A DNA stretch of 64,000 bases from Vibrio sinaloensis (GCF_000808535.1 NZ_JWLV01000001.1:1-64000); one strand, 5' to 3'; positions 8,247 to 18,127 are shown, counted from the first letter of the stretch. Made by a program: numbers and translations. Notes: generated from the letters alone by a model not told the origin.

Positions 8247-9371
8247 ATGAAGATCTTCAGCAACTTCGATAGTGGTAGCATCGAAATCGTTAGCCTAGAG
8301 AATAAGGAAGACATTCAACTTAAAATTCCTAATGACAACCAGTCTGAGTTTTATCAGTGGTTCCATTTTCGTTTAGAAACGCAAGCTGAGCAAAAACACA
8401 CCATCAAATTGCTTGACTTAAAAGGCTCGGCTTACCCTGAAGGATGGCAAGGTTACGATGTTGTCGCATCTTATGATCGAGAAGAGTGGTTTAGAGTTCC
8501 TGCTGAGTTTGATGGTGATACCCTCACGTTCTCAATCTACCCAGAGCGCGGCTCACTTTATTTTGCTTACTTTGCCCCATACAGCTATGACCGTCATTTA
8601 GATTTACTGCATATGGCGCAAAGTGCGCACCATTGCCAGTTGGAAACGCTGGGTCAAACCCTTGATGGCAATGACATGAGCTTACTTACCTTTGGTGAAC
8701 CAGAAGAAGGTAAGAAAAAGATTTGGTTGATTGCTCGTCAACATCCAGGCGAGACGATGGCTGAATGGTTTATGGAAGGGCTAGTACAGCGTTTACTGGA
8801 TGAAGATGACACGACAGCGCGCGCATTGCTTGAAAAAGCCGTTCTTTACGTGGTTCCAAACATGAACCCAGATGGCGCGATTCGCGGCCATCTTCGTTGC
8901 AATGCGATTGGCGTGAACTTGAATCGTGAATGGCAAACGCCGTCAATGGAGAGCAGCCCAGAGGTATTCTTAGTGCGCGAGAAGATGCTCGAAACAGGCG
9001 TTGATATGTTCCTAGATATTCATGGTGATGAGGCGATCCCTTATAACTTTGTTGCGGGATCTGAAGGCATTCCATCTTACGATGAGCGTCTAGCGGGCTT
9101 AGAATTGGCATTTAAACACGCATTGCACGCCGTGACACCTGAGTTTCAAGATGAGCACGGTTACGACAAAGATGAGCCGGGCAAAGCCAACTTGACGGTG
9201 GGCTCAAATTGGGTGGGGGAGCAGTTTAAGTGTCTCTCTTACACGGTAGAGATGCCATTTAAAGATAACAACGATTATCCGGACCCACTGTATGGCTGGT
9301 CACCAGAGCGAAGCATTAAGTTTGGTCATGATACTTTAGCTGCAGTATGGGCGGTATCGGATAAAATCTAA
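8247..9371 (+). CDS. M14-family metallocarboxypeptidase (cytosolic type)
   Basis: 374 residues. An N-terminal beta-rich domain (about 1-125), characteristic of cytosolic M14 carboxypeptidases, precedes the catalytic domain. Zinc ligands are His166 and Glu169 in RQHPGET and His259 in LDIHGDE; the substrate-binding NLNREW sits near 225 and the catalytic Glu is in YTVEMPF. No signal peptide is seen. It should remove C-terminal residues from cytoplasmic peptides. A strong AAAGGAACG ribosome site precedes the ATG. It is divergent from the POT-like transporter, so peptide uptake followed by trimming is a reasonable inference. Confidence 0.9.
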   Translation: MKIFSNFDSGSIEIVSLENKEDIQLKIPNDNQSEFYQWFHFRLETQAEQKHTIKLLDLKGSAYPEGWQGYDVVASYDREEWFRVPAEFDGDTLTFSIYPERGSLYFAYFAPYSYDRHLDLLHMAQSAHHCQLETLGQTLDGNDMSLLTFGEPEEGKKKIWLIARQHPGETMAEWFMEGLVQRLLDEDDTTARALLEKAVLYVVPNMNPDGAIRGHLRCNAIGVNLNREWQTPSMESSPEVFLVREKMLETGVDMFLDIHGDEAIPYNFVAGSEGIPSYDERLAGLELAFKHALHAVTPEFQDEHGYDKDEPGKANLTVGSNWVGEQFKCLSYTVEMPFKDNNDYPDPLYGWSPERSIKFGHDTLAAVWAVSDKI

Positions 9372-9386
9372 CGTCGAAATGATAAG

Positions 9387-9415
9387 AAAAACCCAGCGAT
9401 GTCGCTGGGTTTTTT
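9387..9415. terminator. Bidirectional terminator between carboxypeptidase and sdaA
   Basis: AAAACCCAGCGA/TCGCTGGGTTTT hairpin with T-run on both strands, between convergent genes. Confidence 0.9.
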
Positions 9416-9420
9416 AATCA

Positions 9421-10791
9421 TTATTCGCAAGGCGGAGCCATATGGATGACGGCCAGTCCTCCTAATGACGTTTCCCTGTATTTCCGGTTCATGTCTTTGC
9501 CGGTTTGATACATGGTAGCGATGACTTTGTCGAGCGAGATAAGACACTTACTGGTGCGCTTGAGCGCCATACGAGAGGCATTGATCGCTTTCATTGCGCC
9601 CATGGCGTTACGTTCAATACATGGGACTTGAACTAACCCGCCGATTGGATCGCAGGTCATGCCTAATGAATGCTCCATCGCGATCTCAGCCGCTATGCAA
9701 ATTTGCTCGTTACTTCCTCCGCGCAGTGCGGTAAGCCCTGCTGCTGCCATCGAAGAAGAAACGCCAACTTCACCCTGACAGCCTACTTCTGCGCCTGAAA
9801 TAGACGCATTGGTTTTATACAAAATACCGATAGCGCCTGCGACGGCGATAAAGTCCTTAATCTGCTTTAAATCGAGCTCTTTGATAAAGCGATGGTAATA
9901 CATCAGCACTGCCGGAATTACCCCAGCCGCACCATTGGTCGGAGAGGTGACAACTTGACCGCCCGCGGCATTTTCCTCACTGACGGCAAACGCGAACAGA
10001 TTGATCCAATCCATGATTTCCATCGGATCGTTTTCAATCGCGGCATTGGCTTCGAGTTTTTTAAGTAGGTTAGGCGCGCGTCGGGTCACATTCAGTCCGC
10101 CTTCTAGAATCCCTTCGGTTTCGAATCCGCGCTGCATACACAAGGACATCACTTTCCAGATCTGCTCTGCTTTGCGGTCAATCTCTTCTTCTGACCAAAA
10201 ACTCTGCTCATTGCGCAAAATCATCCCTCCTAAGCTGAGACCATTTTGCTCGGCCTGATTGAGCATTTCATCGGCGCTCGAGAAGGGGTAGCGAACCTCT
10301 ACATCGTCTTGCTGCTTTCCATTTTGCATTTCATCGGCGGTGGCGATAAACCCTCCACCGATGGAATAGTAGGTTTCAGTGAATAATTGAGCGCCAAGCG
10401 CATCATAGGCAGTGATCGACATACCATTTTCGTGGAGTGGTAAGTTATCACTATGAAACAAAATATCACTTTCATAGCTAAAACTGATGGTATGGGCTGA
10501 CGCAAGGGACAGCTTACCGCCCTCAATGGCTTGCGAAAGTGCCGTTTTTGCGCTGGTCATTTTTATAGTGTCGGGTTTATTGCCAAGCAATCCCAGAATG
10601 ACCGCTCGGTCGGTGTGGTGTCCTTTGCCTGTTAGAGACAACGAACCAAATAAGTCGACCTGAACACGGTGAGTTTTCGTGATCGAGTGAGCGAGTTGTC
10701 TGGTAAAGTGGTAACCTGCGAGCATCGGCCCATTTGTGTGTGAGCTTGAAGGGCCCACACCCACTTTAAAGATATCGAAAATCGACAGCAT
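9421..10791 (-). CDS. sdaA: L-serine ammonia-lyase (serine deaminase), iron-sulfur dependent
   Basis: 456 residues, the size of E. coli SdaA/SdaB. The beta domain begins SIFDIFKVGVGPSSSHTNGPM. The [4Fe-4S] cysteines are visible in GCQGEVGVSSSMAAAGL, TCDPIGGLVQVPC and in the C-terminal tail PPCE, which in this family folds back into the active site. It converts L-serine to pyruvate and ammonia in the cytoplasm. It is monocistronic and ends at the shared hairpin. sdaA and sdaB cannot be told apart here. Confidence 0.95.
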   Translation of the reverse strand: MLSIFDIFKVGVGPSSSHTNGPMLAGYHFTRQLAHSITKTHRVQVDLFGSLSLTGKGHHTDRAVILGLLGNKPDTIKMTSAKTALSQAIEGGKLSLASAHTISFSYESDILFHSDNLPLHENGMSITAYDALGAQLFTETYYSIGGGFIATADEMQNGKQQDDVEVRYPFSSADEMLNQAEQNGLSLGGMILRNEQSFWSEEEIDRKAEQIWKVMSLCMQRGFETEGILEGGLNVTRRAPNLLKKLEANAAIENDPMEIMDWINLFAFAVSEENAAGGQVVTSPTNGAAGVIPAVLMYYHRFIKELDLKQIKDFIAVAGAIGILYKTNASISGAEVGCQGEVGVSSSMAAAGLTALRGGSNEQICIAAEIAMEHSLGMTCDPIGGLVQVPCIERNAMGAMKAINASRMALKRTSKCLISLDKVIATMYQTGKDMNRKYRETSLGGLAVIHMAPPCE

Positions 10792-10929
10792 AAACTTGAT
10801 TCCTGTATAGAGAATTGCTGACTGAACCTGTTAATCAGGCCTTTTAATAATAGTTAACATAATTTTAACTTGGTAAGTTACCGACAAAATTTAGTTTTGT
10901 ACAGACACAGTTTAAATAGAGGTTAATAA

Positions 10930-11772
10930 GTGATAACTCGGCAAAGTAAGAGTATTCATAGTGTGATCATTGTCCTTGGTAAAAGATTGGTATGTAATCA
11001 GTTGACTTTAGAAGGACAAAGCCGAGTCGATTATCTCGCCGATTACTTACAGCGCTTCGATTTGGCGCAAACGGCATTGATTTTTTGTGGTGGAGTAACG
11101 AGCGGGCAAACGGATGCTGAAGCCAAAGCAATGTACACGCGATTTGAGCAGCTCCAGATAGACGCAAAGCCTGCTTTGGTGATGCTCGAGCCTGATTCAA
11201 CGAACACGGTAGAAAACGTTGAGAACGCCGCACTAAAAATGATTGATTCGAATAGATTCAACCTTGATGAGTGCTTAAACGTCTTTTTCGTCAGCAATGA
11301 TTATCACCTAGAGCGAATTTTCCAAATCCAAACATTGATGGATGAGCAGGGGCTACTAAAGGTATTGCGCGATCGCTGTCTAAAGGCAGGGTTATGTTTA
11401 AATATTTCGCCAGATCTGTTTAAGCACGGCTTAGTGCCATATCCTCATAAGAATGATGCCGGAACGCGGTTTCTGGCGATTGATGAGCTCACGGTTTACA
11501 GAGTCTACTTAGAGGGGGTAGTGCAGGGCGCGTTTAAACGTTCGTTAGCAGAAGTAAGAGCCGAGCCTTATTGCATTGCGAAACGTGCACTCGAAAAGCT
11601 GGCACAATCACTCGAATGCCAACATGACCTAGCGCTGGTCAACGAACTATCTAAAATTGTGGAGTCGACGACCGAGCAATGCCCAGTGGAAACTGTACGC
11701 ACTCAACTTGCTCGGTTTCATCAAATATTGACGGGTTTGAATCGAAAGTACGATCCTGAGAGTGCTCAATAG
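10930..11772 (+). CDS. YdcF-family protein (DUF218/ElyC-SanA-YdcF)
   Basis: 280 residues from a GTG start. The DUF218 core runs about 15-200: SVIIVLGKRL, LIFCGGVTSG, LEPDSTNTVENVENAAL and VFFVSNDYHLERIF. E. coli YdcF binds S-adenosylmethionine, and other members act in envelope maintenance. There is no signal peptide or membrane segment, so it should be cytoplasmic like YdcF. The gene is convergent with a small lipoprotein gene, with stops 3 bp apart. Confidence 0.85.
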   Translation: MITRQSKSIHSVIIVLGKRLVCNQLTLEGQSRVDYLADYLQRFDLAQTALIFCGGVTSGQTDAEAKAMYTRFEQLQIDAKPALVMLEPDSTNTVENVENAALKMIDSNRFNLDECLNVFFVSNDYHLERIFQIQTLMDEQGLLKVLRDRCLKAGLCLNISPDLFKHGLVPYPHKNDAGTRFLAIDELTVYRVYLEGVVQGAFKRSLAEVRAEPYCIAKRALEKLAQSLECQHDLALVNELSKIVESTTEQCPVETVRTQLARFHQILTGLNRKYDPESAQ

Positions 11773-11775
11773 AGA

Positions 11776-12036
11776 CTATGAATCGCTCTCTTTAGTGTGG
11801 TTGTTGCGATAGTACTCCCACTGTTCGACGCGATCCTTGTTTGGAAGTAGACAGTAGGTCACGCGTTGATCATTTTCACTGACGGTTTCTAGCTCTCCGC
11901 CTTGTTGAACGCAATACACTGCTGCTGGATTCGCCAACGACGTGTACTCTTTTACTTCATATTCATCAGGTTCACTTGCACAACCAGCCAACAATAATGA
12001 ACCTGCGATTGCGCATAAGAGTGGTGTTTTATTCAT
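11776..12036 (-). CDS. Small DUF333-type lipoprotein
   Basis: 86 residues. A lipoprotein signal with lipobox LLLAGC places Cys19 as the lipidated residue. The mature part contains ANPAAVYCVQQGGELETV...YCLLPNKDRVEQWEYYR, the DUF333 pattern with two cysteines probably disulfide-bonded in the periplasm. Homologues are often labelled putative hemolysin without evidence; the function is unknown. An aspartate-free +2 position (Ala) suggests outer-membrane sorting. Confidence 0.85.
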   Translation of the reverse strand: MNKTPLLCAIAGSLLLAGCASEPDEYEVKEYTSLANPAAVYCVQQGGELETVSENDQRVTYCLLPNKDRVEQWEYYRNNHTKESDS

Positions 12037-12243
12037 TCTAATTCTCCAATGGGAACAACAACTCGATTTGGAGTATAGGATAAGCGTGAAAAAACATTGT
12101 CTTAAGTTTGTTAAAACAAAGACTAATACTAAAATAATAAGAGACCGATCATACTTACCGATTGTTTTATTGATGAATGATTAGTACTGGTTATGGTAGG
12201 GTAATCAGTATAACTAAACGTGTATTAGCATAGGACGTGCAAG

Positions 12244-13176
12244 ATGTCGGAGCAAAAATATCGACTTGTAACCCGCAGTGATTTTGATGGCCTCGTTTGT
12301 GCCGTGTTACTCAAACAACTAAACCTTATTGATGACATTAAGTTTGTCCACCCGAAAGACATGCAAGATGGTGTTGTCGAGATTACTTCTAGAGATATTG
12401 TCACCAACCTTCCTTATGTGGCGGATGCGCATCTTGTATTTGACCACCACCTTTCAGAGACGATTCGCAATGAGGGCGATCGTGAGAATCATATCATCGA
12501 CCCGAATGCACCATCAGCTGCACGCGTCGTTTGGGAGCATTATGGTGGTGAAGCGACGTTCCCATCTCAATGGCTTGATATGATGGAAGCGGTGGATAAG
12601 GGGGATTCAGCACAGTTCACCCGTGATGAAGTATTGGATTCTGACGGTTGGAACTTGCTGAACTTCTTGATGGACGCGCGCACTGGGTTGGGGCGTTTCC
12701 GTAACTTCCGCATTTCGAACTACAACTTAATGATGGATTTGATTGAGTACTGCAAAAACCACACAATCGATGAAATCCTTCAGCTTGATGACGTCAAAGA
12801 ACGCATCGATTTGTACCGAGAGCATGAAGTGTTGTTCAAAGACCAGATTCAACGATGTGCAACGGTTCATGGCAATCTGGTACTGCTCGATTTAACCAAC
12901 GAAGAAACCATTTATGCGGGCAACCGTTTTATGATTTATGCGTTGTTCCCTCAATGCAACATCTCTATTCACAAGATGTGGGGTTTCCAAAAACAGAACA
13001 CCGTATTTGCAACCGGCAAATCCATTTTTGACCGTAGTTCTAAAACCAACGTTGGTGAACTGATGCTCAAGTACGGTGGTGGTGGTCACAAAGCTGCGGG
13101 AACCTGTCAAATTGATAATGACAAAGCAGAGCAAGTACAGCAGGAGCTTATTGCAACCATTACTGCTGATGGCTAG
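12244..13176 (+). CDS. DHH-family phosphoesterase
   Basis: 310 residues. N-terminal DHH domain: TRSDFDGLVCAVLL (motif I) and LVFDHHLSE (DHH motif). C-terminal DHHA1 region: GELMLKYGGGGHKAAGTCQI. This layout resembles exopolyphosphatase-like and nanoRNase/c-di-nucleotide hydrolases, acting in the cytoplasm with Mn2+. The exact substrate is uncertain. Single gene, with a promoter region of about 200 bp and a terminator right after it. Confidence 0.88.
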   Translation: MSEQKYRLVTRSDFDGLVCAVLLKQLNLIDDIKFVHPKDMQDGVVEITSRDIVTNLPYVADAHLVFDHHLSETIRNEGDRENHIIDPNAPSAARVVWEHYGGEATFPSQWLDMMEAVDKGDSAQFTRDEVLDSDGWNLLNFLMDARTGLGRFRNFRISNYNLMMDLIEYCKNHTIDEILQLDDVKERIDLYREHEVLFKDQIQRCATVHGNLVLLDLTNEETIYAGNRFMIYALFPQCNISIHKMWGFQKQNTVFATGKSIFDRSSKTNVGELMLKYGGGGHKAAGTCQIDNDKAEQVQQELIATITADG

Positions 13177-13204
13177 TAAGCGATGGCAATAGATTTAAAA
13201 ATAA

Positions 13205-13234
13205 AGCCCTAGCATTTTTTGCTAGGGCTGTTTT
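13205..13234 (+). terminator. Terminator of the DHH gene
   Basis: AGCCCTAGC/GCTAGGGCT stem, loop ATTTTTT, then TGTTTTG; also lies downstream of the convergent GGDEF gene. Confidence 0.8.
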
Positions 13235-13246
13235 GTTGGGTTGCAA

Positions 13247-14263
13247 TTACAATGGCATGACTCTATTTCTGCCGAGTTGTTTGGCCTCATAGAGCAGTTT
13301 GTCTGCCCGTTCAATCAATGAATCTGCACTTTCATTTTCTTCAAGCTCAGCCACGCCAAATGACGCCGTAATATTTGCGACCAAGCTTCCGGAACGTTTA
13401 TCTTTTATTGACAGTTTCTCAATAGAACGACGCAAGCTATCAGCGTACTGGCGAGCAATTCGTAACTGTTTGTTTGGTACGATTAGGGCAAACTCTTCTC
13501 CACCAAAACGATAAGCATGAACGCCGTCACGTGCGTTGATATGGAGTCGTTTGGCAATGCCTTTGATGACCGCATCACCAAATAGGTGACCATAGTTGTC
13601 GTTGTAGCTCTTGAAGTGATCAATATCTGCCAATACTAGGCAGATTTTTTGTCCTGTTTGGCAGAGCGTTTTAATATCGTTGTCGAAAGAACGGCGGTTA
13701 TACAAACTGGTCAGGCTATCAAACAGCGCGTCTTGTTGAACTTCAGCGAGCTCAGTTTTTAGGCGCTGAATTTCTTCACTCGCTGATTCCAACTGGTTGT
13801 TTAAGAACTTGGTGGAGTGGCGAATTTCTTTTGATTCGTCGACAAGCTGGCGCACAACCGTCATCACTTCTTCCAACGACATGTTGTCGTCTTTTACTTT
13901 CTCTAAACTAGAGAAGCTCTTGTCAATCATGCTTGAGAATGTGGAGGTGTCGGCGAGCGTATCGGTAACCGATGAAGCAACTTGGCCAACCAACAGTTCG
14001 ATGTTTGCTCGAAGATCGCTGATGTTGGTTTCCGCGCGTGAGGCAACGTAGTTTTTATACAACTGCTCTCCCGAAGCTGGTGGACAGACACCATAGCTTT
14101 CCAGCACAGTGTCGAGTTCCCTATTTAGCTGCGGGATCGCGTTATCAACGTAGGTGTACCATAGCGCATAGTTTGCAGGTGTGGCCGCTACGTGATTTTT
14201 CATCATTAGAGGGACGGCTTTCTTTAAATTTGCCGTCGATCTTTTGTAATCGTCGTCGGTCAT
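13247..14263 (-). CDS. Diguanylate cyclase with N-terminal helical domain
   Basis: 338 residues. Residues 1-170 are helical, without membrane segments, and include TPANYALWYTYV and a coiled-coil-like run ending in IQRLKTELAEVQQDALFDSLT. Residues 170-338 form the GGDEF domain, with the signature FGGEEF, DIDHFKSYNDNYGHLFGD and the C-terminal RADKLLYEAKQLGRNRV. It should make c-di-GMP from two GTP in the cytoplasm. The allosteric RxxD I-site is not seen at its usual place (RDGV stands there), so product inhibition may be absent. Confidence 0.92.
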   Translation of the reverse strand: MTDDDYKRSTANLKKAVPLMMKNHVAATPANYALWYTYVDNAIPQLNRELDTVLESYGVCPPASGEQLYKNYVASRAETNISDLRANIELLVGQVASSVTDTLADTSTFSSMIDKSFSSLEKVKDDNMSLEEVMTVVRQLVDESKEIRHSTKFLNNQLESASEEIQRLKTELAEVQQDALFDSLTSLYNRRSFDNDIKTLCQTGQKICLVLADIDHFKSYNDNYGHLFGDAVIKGIAKRLHINARDGVHAYRFGGEEFALIVPNKQLRIARQYADSLRRSIEKLSIKDKRSGSLVANITASFGVAELEENESADSLIERADKLLYEAKQLGRNRVMPL

Positions 14264-14475
14264 TCGTTATTAGGATCTTAATGTACTTACCAATTAACTT
14301 AAGATTAGCGGATTTGCTAACGAGATGCTTGAGTTAATATCAATTAAATACGAATTATTGATGATTATTATGTGCTTAAGCGATTAATTGAACAATTAAG
14401 TAGCAATTATTCATACTAAGCCTAAAGTTTAGGCATGTAACCGGTGACTCCGTATCGTTTTGAGTCTGATTTAAG

Positions 14476-15414
14476 CTAAACATCCACTTCTATTCGCTCT
14501 GTAATATTCGTGCCTTCTTCAAGTTTACTTGCTCCCCTCAACATTGCTTTGATTAGGTCACCAGCGTTGAATTTTTCTAGTGCTTCATGGGCACCGACTT
14601 GCTGAGCACGGTCTACACATATTTCGCTCGACAAGGAGGTATGCAAAATGATGTAGGCGTTGCTCAACCGACTGTCACTTTGAGTTTCAAAAGCGAGCTC
14701 ATAGCCGTCTAGACCGGGCATCTCGATGTCACTCACTAGCAAGTCAATAGGCGTATTGTTATCGGCTTGCTCTCGCATCGCTTGTAAGGCATCGAGCCCA
14801 TTATTGCGAATCTGATAGGGGATGTTGATGCTGTCTAATGCATCAGAGAGTTGTTTACGAGCGATGGACGAATCGTCAACCAAGAGAATGTTCAGTGCCT
14901 TGAGCTTTTCCCGTTCGATGTCGGTCAGCATTGGGATGTTTGTAGATTCGTATTGCGGATAAATCTTAGATAGCAGCAATTCTACATCCAGCATTTGAAC
15001 AATTTTGTCTTGGAAGCGAGTAATGCCCGTTACAAACACATTGTTGCCTGCGGAACGAGGCGCCGATTCGATCGCTTTCCAGTCACACTCGATGATTTTC
15101 TCTATCGAACGCACCATAAAGGCGACAACCGTTCTTAAGCAGTCTGTCACGATCAAGTAGCAAGAGTCGTACTCTTCTGGCTGGATTGGCCTAAAGCCAA
15201 TCGCGGCCGGCATGTTGATTACGGGTATGGTCATATTTCGTATCGTCACCGTACCCACGACGTGATGATGCGAATAGGGAATCTGCGTGGTGGGCATGAA
15301 GGGTACGATTTCGCGAACTTTTAGGGTTCCGATAGCAAATAGCTGTTGCTTTGCTGTTAACGTAAACATCAACATGCCTTGCGATTGATTAGCTTTGCTT
15401 GCGATTTTTGCCAT
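14476..15414 (-). CDS. cheV: Chemotaxis coupling protein CheV
   Basis: 312 residues. CheW-like domain at about 10-155 (FAIGTLKVREIVPF, GTVTIRNMTIPVIN), then a receiver domain at about 170-300 with the phospho-acceptor Asp in LLVSDIEMPGLDGYE and the Thr/Lys switch residues in LHTSLS and ALEKFN. CheV couples chemoreceptors to CheA and is tuned by phosphorylation. It stands alone, away from a che operon, as is common for extra CheV proteins of vibrios. Confidence 0.93.
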   Translation of the reverse strand: MAKIASKANQSQGMLMFTLTAKQQLFAIGTLKVREIVPFMPTTQIPYSHHHVVGTVTIRNMTIPVINMPAAIGFRPIQPEEYDSCYLIVTDCLRTVVAFMVRSIEKIIECDWKAIESAPRSAGNNVFVTGITRFQDKIVQMLDVELLLSKIYPQYESTNIPMLTDIEREKLKALNILLVDDSSIARKQLSDALDSINIPYQIRNNGLDALQAMREQADNNTPIDLLVSDIEMPGLDGYELAFETQSDSRLSNAYIILHTSLSSEICVDRAQQVGAHEALEKFNAGDLIKAMLRGASKLEEGTNITERIEVDV

Positions 15415-15612
15415 GGGGTATCCAACTGCACATAAACTTAAGGGTTATTTTTATAGTAACGAAATTAGCGTGTTGTTCAATTAGGATAGTCCAAATCTAC
15501 CGTTAATAGCCTAGATAATCGTCAGTCAATATCGATTAGATCAATTGCTGGGATGAACAATGATGGTGTTTCGGCTACAATCCGGTCAAATTTAGGTTTC
15601 GAGGTTTACACT

Positions 15613-15891
15613 ATGGCAAACACCGCAGCTGCTCTGCACATTTTGGTTAAGCATAAAGAGCAGGCAGAAGACATTATTAAACAGCTCAAGAAAGGGGCGA
15701 AATTCCAAACGTTAGCGAAGAAATATTCGACGTGCCCTTCGGGTAAAAAGGGCGGTGATTTAGGTGAATTTCGCCGTGGTCAAATGGTGCCTCAGTTTGA
15801 CAAGGTTTGCTTCTCTGGTGAGACCCTCGTACCACATCTCGTAAAAACCAAGTTTGGTTGGCACGTTGTTAAGGTGCTGTATCGTACTTAA
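15613..15891 (+). CDS. ppiC: Peptidyl-prolyl cis-trans isomerase C (parvulin)
   Basis: 92 residues from the ATG at 15613, the usual PpiC size; an upstream frame extension is ignored because GAGG lies about 9 bp before this ATG. The single parvulin domain shows [49 protein letters not shown] and [11 protein letters not shown]. It is cytoplasmic (no leader) and catalyses proline isomerisation in loosely folded proteins. Confidence 0.94.
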   Translation: MANTAAALHILVKHKEQAEDIIKQLKKGAKFQTLAKKYSTCPSGKKGGDLGEFRRGQMVPQFDKVCFSGETLVPHLVKTKFGWHVVKVLYRT

Positions 15892-15908
15892 CACCATAAG
15901 ATGTTCTG

Positions 15909-16232
15909 TTAATGAGCCTGCGTGTTTTGCTGAGAGTAGTATGCGGCAATATCTTTTAAATCTTGCTCATTGAGTCGAGATAGCTGCGCGGCCATCATTT
16001 CAGCAAGTGGACCAGAGCGATTACCGCTTTTGTAATCTAGCATCGATTGATACAGATATTGTGCGTTTTGGCCGTTGAGGTTGGGATAGCTCTTATTCAC
16101 CGCAACACCGGTTTCACCATGGCAAAACACACAGCTTGGTGACTTGATCTTACCCAGTTCGGCATCGCCAAACTGAGTCGCATGTAAGTGTGAGGCAAAA
16201 AGCAGGGCAAATAAAGTAAGTATTGGCTTCAT
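15909..16232 (-). CDS. Class I cytochrome c, periplasmic
   Basis: 107 residues from the ATG at 16232, giving a leader MKPILTLFALLFASHLHA. A single heme-binding CVFCH motif lies near residue 38, and the axial Met is probably in PLAEMMAA near residue 82. A longer frame upstream would run through the ltaE terminator and is rejected. It resembles cytochrome c4/c5-like small electron carriers. Its redox partners are not in the window. Confidence 0.87.
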   Translation of the reverse strand: MKPILTLFALLFASHLHATQFGDAELGKIKSPSCVFCHGETGVAVNKSYPNLNGQNAQYLYQSMLDYKSGNRSGPLAEMMAAQLSRLNEQDLKDIAAYYSQQNTQAH

Positions 16233-16264
16233 CGCGTGGATTTGAGTTGTTGAAATTAGCCTAA

Positions 16265-16292
16265 AGAATAAAGCTTCCCCTAAGGGGAAGCT
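16265..16292 (-). terminator. Terminator of ltaE
   Basis: 9-bp perfect stem AGCTTCCCC/GGGGAAGCT with a 3-nt loop; on the minus strand it is followed by TTATTCTTT. Confidence 0.75.
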
Positions 16293-16322
16293 CAATGGTT
16301 CAGATCAACAAATCGTGAGGCG

Positions 16323-17327
16323 TTACAGATAAGCGTTGATTTTCTCGATCAAAGTATCGATATCTTGCTTGGTGATATCTTTGTGTGTCACGAAGCGGAT
16401 CGGATTTCCGGGCGTAATGGTAATGCCGTCTTGGGCGAGTTGCTTGGCAATGCCATGAATATCAACGCTCTCATCCAACTTCGCGAATACGATATTGGTC
16501 TGTACAAATTCAGTTGCCACAGTAAATCCATCCAACTTATTCAACTTTTCAGCCAAACGTTTCGCGTTTTGGTGGTCGACTTTCAATTGTTCTACTTGCT
16601 CGGTCAATGCTAGTTTGCCCGCAGCAGCAAGAATCCCAGCTTGACGCATACCACCGCCAACCATTTTACGCAGACGACGTGCTCTTTCGACAAAGGCTTG
16701 GTCACCAAGGAGTAAAGAGCCAATAGGGGCAGCGAGCCCTTTTGACAAACAAATTGTCATCGAGTCAAAGTATTGAGCGATCTCTTTAACATCAATCTCA
16801 AGTGCCACCGCTGCGTTGTAGACGCGTGCGCCATCAAGGTGCAGTAATAGACCGTTTTGGTCAACAAACTCACGAGCTTGTTTAAGATACGCCATCGGTA
16901 ACACTTTGCCATTGATGGTGTTTTCCAAGCTCAGCAGCTTCGTTCTGGCAAAGTGGGAATCATCCGGCTTAATAGCAGCTTTAAGTTTGGCGAAATCGAG
17001 TGTACCGTCTGGATTGTTTTCGATAGGCTGAGGTTGAATCGAGCCCAAAACCGCAGCGCCACCGGCTTCATATTTATAGTTGTGGGCTTGCTGACCGCAT
17101 AAGTACTCATCACCGCGCTGACAATGGGCCATTAGCCCCAGCAAATTGGCTTGTGTTCCTGATGTGGTAAACAGTGCCGCCTCAAAACCATGGCGTTGTG
17201 CGACCCATTGCTCAAGTTCATTGACGGTCGGGTCATCACCGTAGACGTCATCTCCCACAGGGGCTTCCGCCATCGCTTTTCGCATCGCGGGAGTTGGTTT
17301 AGTCACGGTATCTGAACGAAAATCCAT
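16323..17327 (-). CDS. ltaE: Low-specificity L-threonine aldolase
   Basis: 334 residues from the ATG at 17327, preceded by AGGAGA; the frame extends 9 residues further upstream without a ribosome site. The start MDFRSDTVTKPTPAMRKAM and the PLP lysine motif SMTICLSKGLAAPIGSLL near residue 200 identify the enzyme. It splits L-threonine and L-allo-threonine to glycine and acetaldehyde, using PLP in the cytoplasm. It follows a NUDIX gene by 11 bp and is probably co-transcribed with it. Confidence 0.93.
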   Translation of the reverse strand: MDFRSDTVTKPTPAMRKAMAEAPVGDDVYGDDPTVNELEQWVAQRHGFEAALFTTSGTQANLLGLMAHCQRGDEYLCGQQAHNYKYEAGGAAVLGSIQPQPIENNPDGTLDFAKLKAAIKPDDSHFARTKLLSLENTINGKVLPMAYLKQAREFVDQNGLLLHLDGARVYNAAVALEIDVKEIAQYFDSMTICLSKGLAAPIGSLLLGDQAFVERARRLRKMVGGGMRQAGILAAAGKLALTEQVEQLKVDHQNAKRLAEKLNKLDGFTVATEFVQTNIVFAKLDESVDIHGIAKQLAQDGITITPGNPIRFVTHKDITKQDIDTLIEKINAYL

Positions 17328-17338
17328 TTGATTATCTC

Positions 17339-17869
17339 CTAAAGGTATCCACATAATTTCGCTTTGCTAAGACACGCTATGGTTTTCGCATCGCTCACTT
17401 CGCCACGAATGATCTTTTGTTCTAGTTCTTCAATGGTTAGGGTAATGACTTCGATTACTTCATCGTCGTCGCATTCGTATCGGTAGGTTTTGTCCAACTC
17501 TTTTGCGACAAACAGGTACTGTATTTCATCACAAAATCCAGCTAAAGGGGTCACTTGGCCGAGCGAGATCATTTGTTTTGCGCTGTATCCCGTCTCTTCT
17601 TCTAACTCTCTTCTGGCACACTCTTCGATCTCTTCCGCGTTTTCAATGGTGCCTGCTGGAAGCTCTAATAACCACTTCTTTAGCGAAGGACGAAACTGAT
17701 TGATAAGAATGATATGACCATCTTGAGTTATCGGTAAGATCACCGTCGCTCCGGGGTGAACAATCGTCGTGTGTTGAATATTTTTGCCATTTGGGAGGGT
17801 GACGGACTCTTCGACCAAAGAGATTCGTTTCCAGCTATGGAGGGTTTTGCTTGTATCGGAAGGTATCAT
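17339..17869 (-). CDS. NUDIX hydrolase (ADP-ribose pyrophosphatase-like)
   Basis: 176 residues. The complete Nudix box G-x5-E-x7-REL-x-EE-x-G-Y starts at GTIENAEEIEECARRELEEE near residue 78. Nearby elements (VHPGATVILPI, INQFRPSLKKWLLELPAG, VTPLAGFCDE) resemble ADP-ribose/nucleoside-diphosphate-sugar pyrophosphatases. It is the first gene of a two-gene unit with ltaE. It is divergent from ravA, with about 258 bp between. Confidence 0.88.
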   Translation of the reverse strand: MIPSDTSKTLHSWKRISLVEESVTLPNGKNIQHTTIVHPGATVILPITQDGHIILINQFRPSLKKWLLELPAGTIENAEEIEECARRELEEETGYSAKQMISLGQVTPLAGFCDEIQYLFVAKELDKTYRYECDDDEVIEVITLTIEELEQKIIRGEVSDAKTIACLSKAKLCGYL

Positions 17870-18127
17870 GATTATTTTCTTTACAACTAACGCTGACGTT
17901 ACCTTATCCGCTTCTTCTCGCGAATGAAAGAATTAACCTGTTATCGTTTGCGTCTCGCTGAAGCATTTTTGCGACTCAAGCTACATTAATGCAAACATTG
18001 ATTTCAATGGCTTACAGACAACCCTGATTTGATATAAAGATTTGCCCTATCTACAAAATGCACTTGTAACAAAGTGATAACAAATGTATAAACTTATACA
18101 TAAGTCTGCTCATAATCAGAGGTAAGC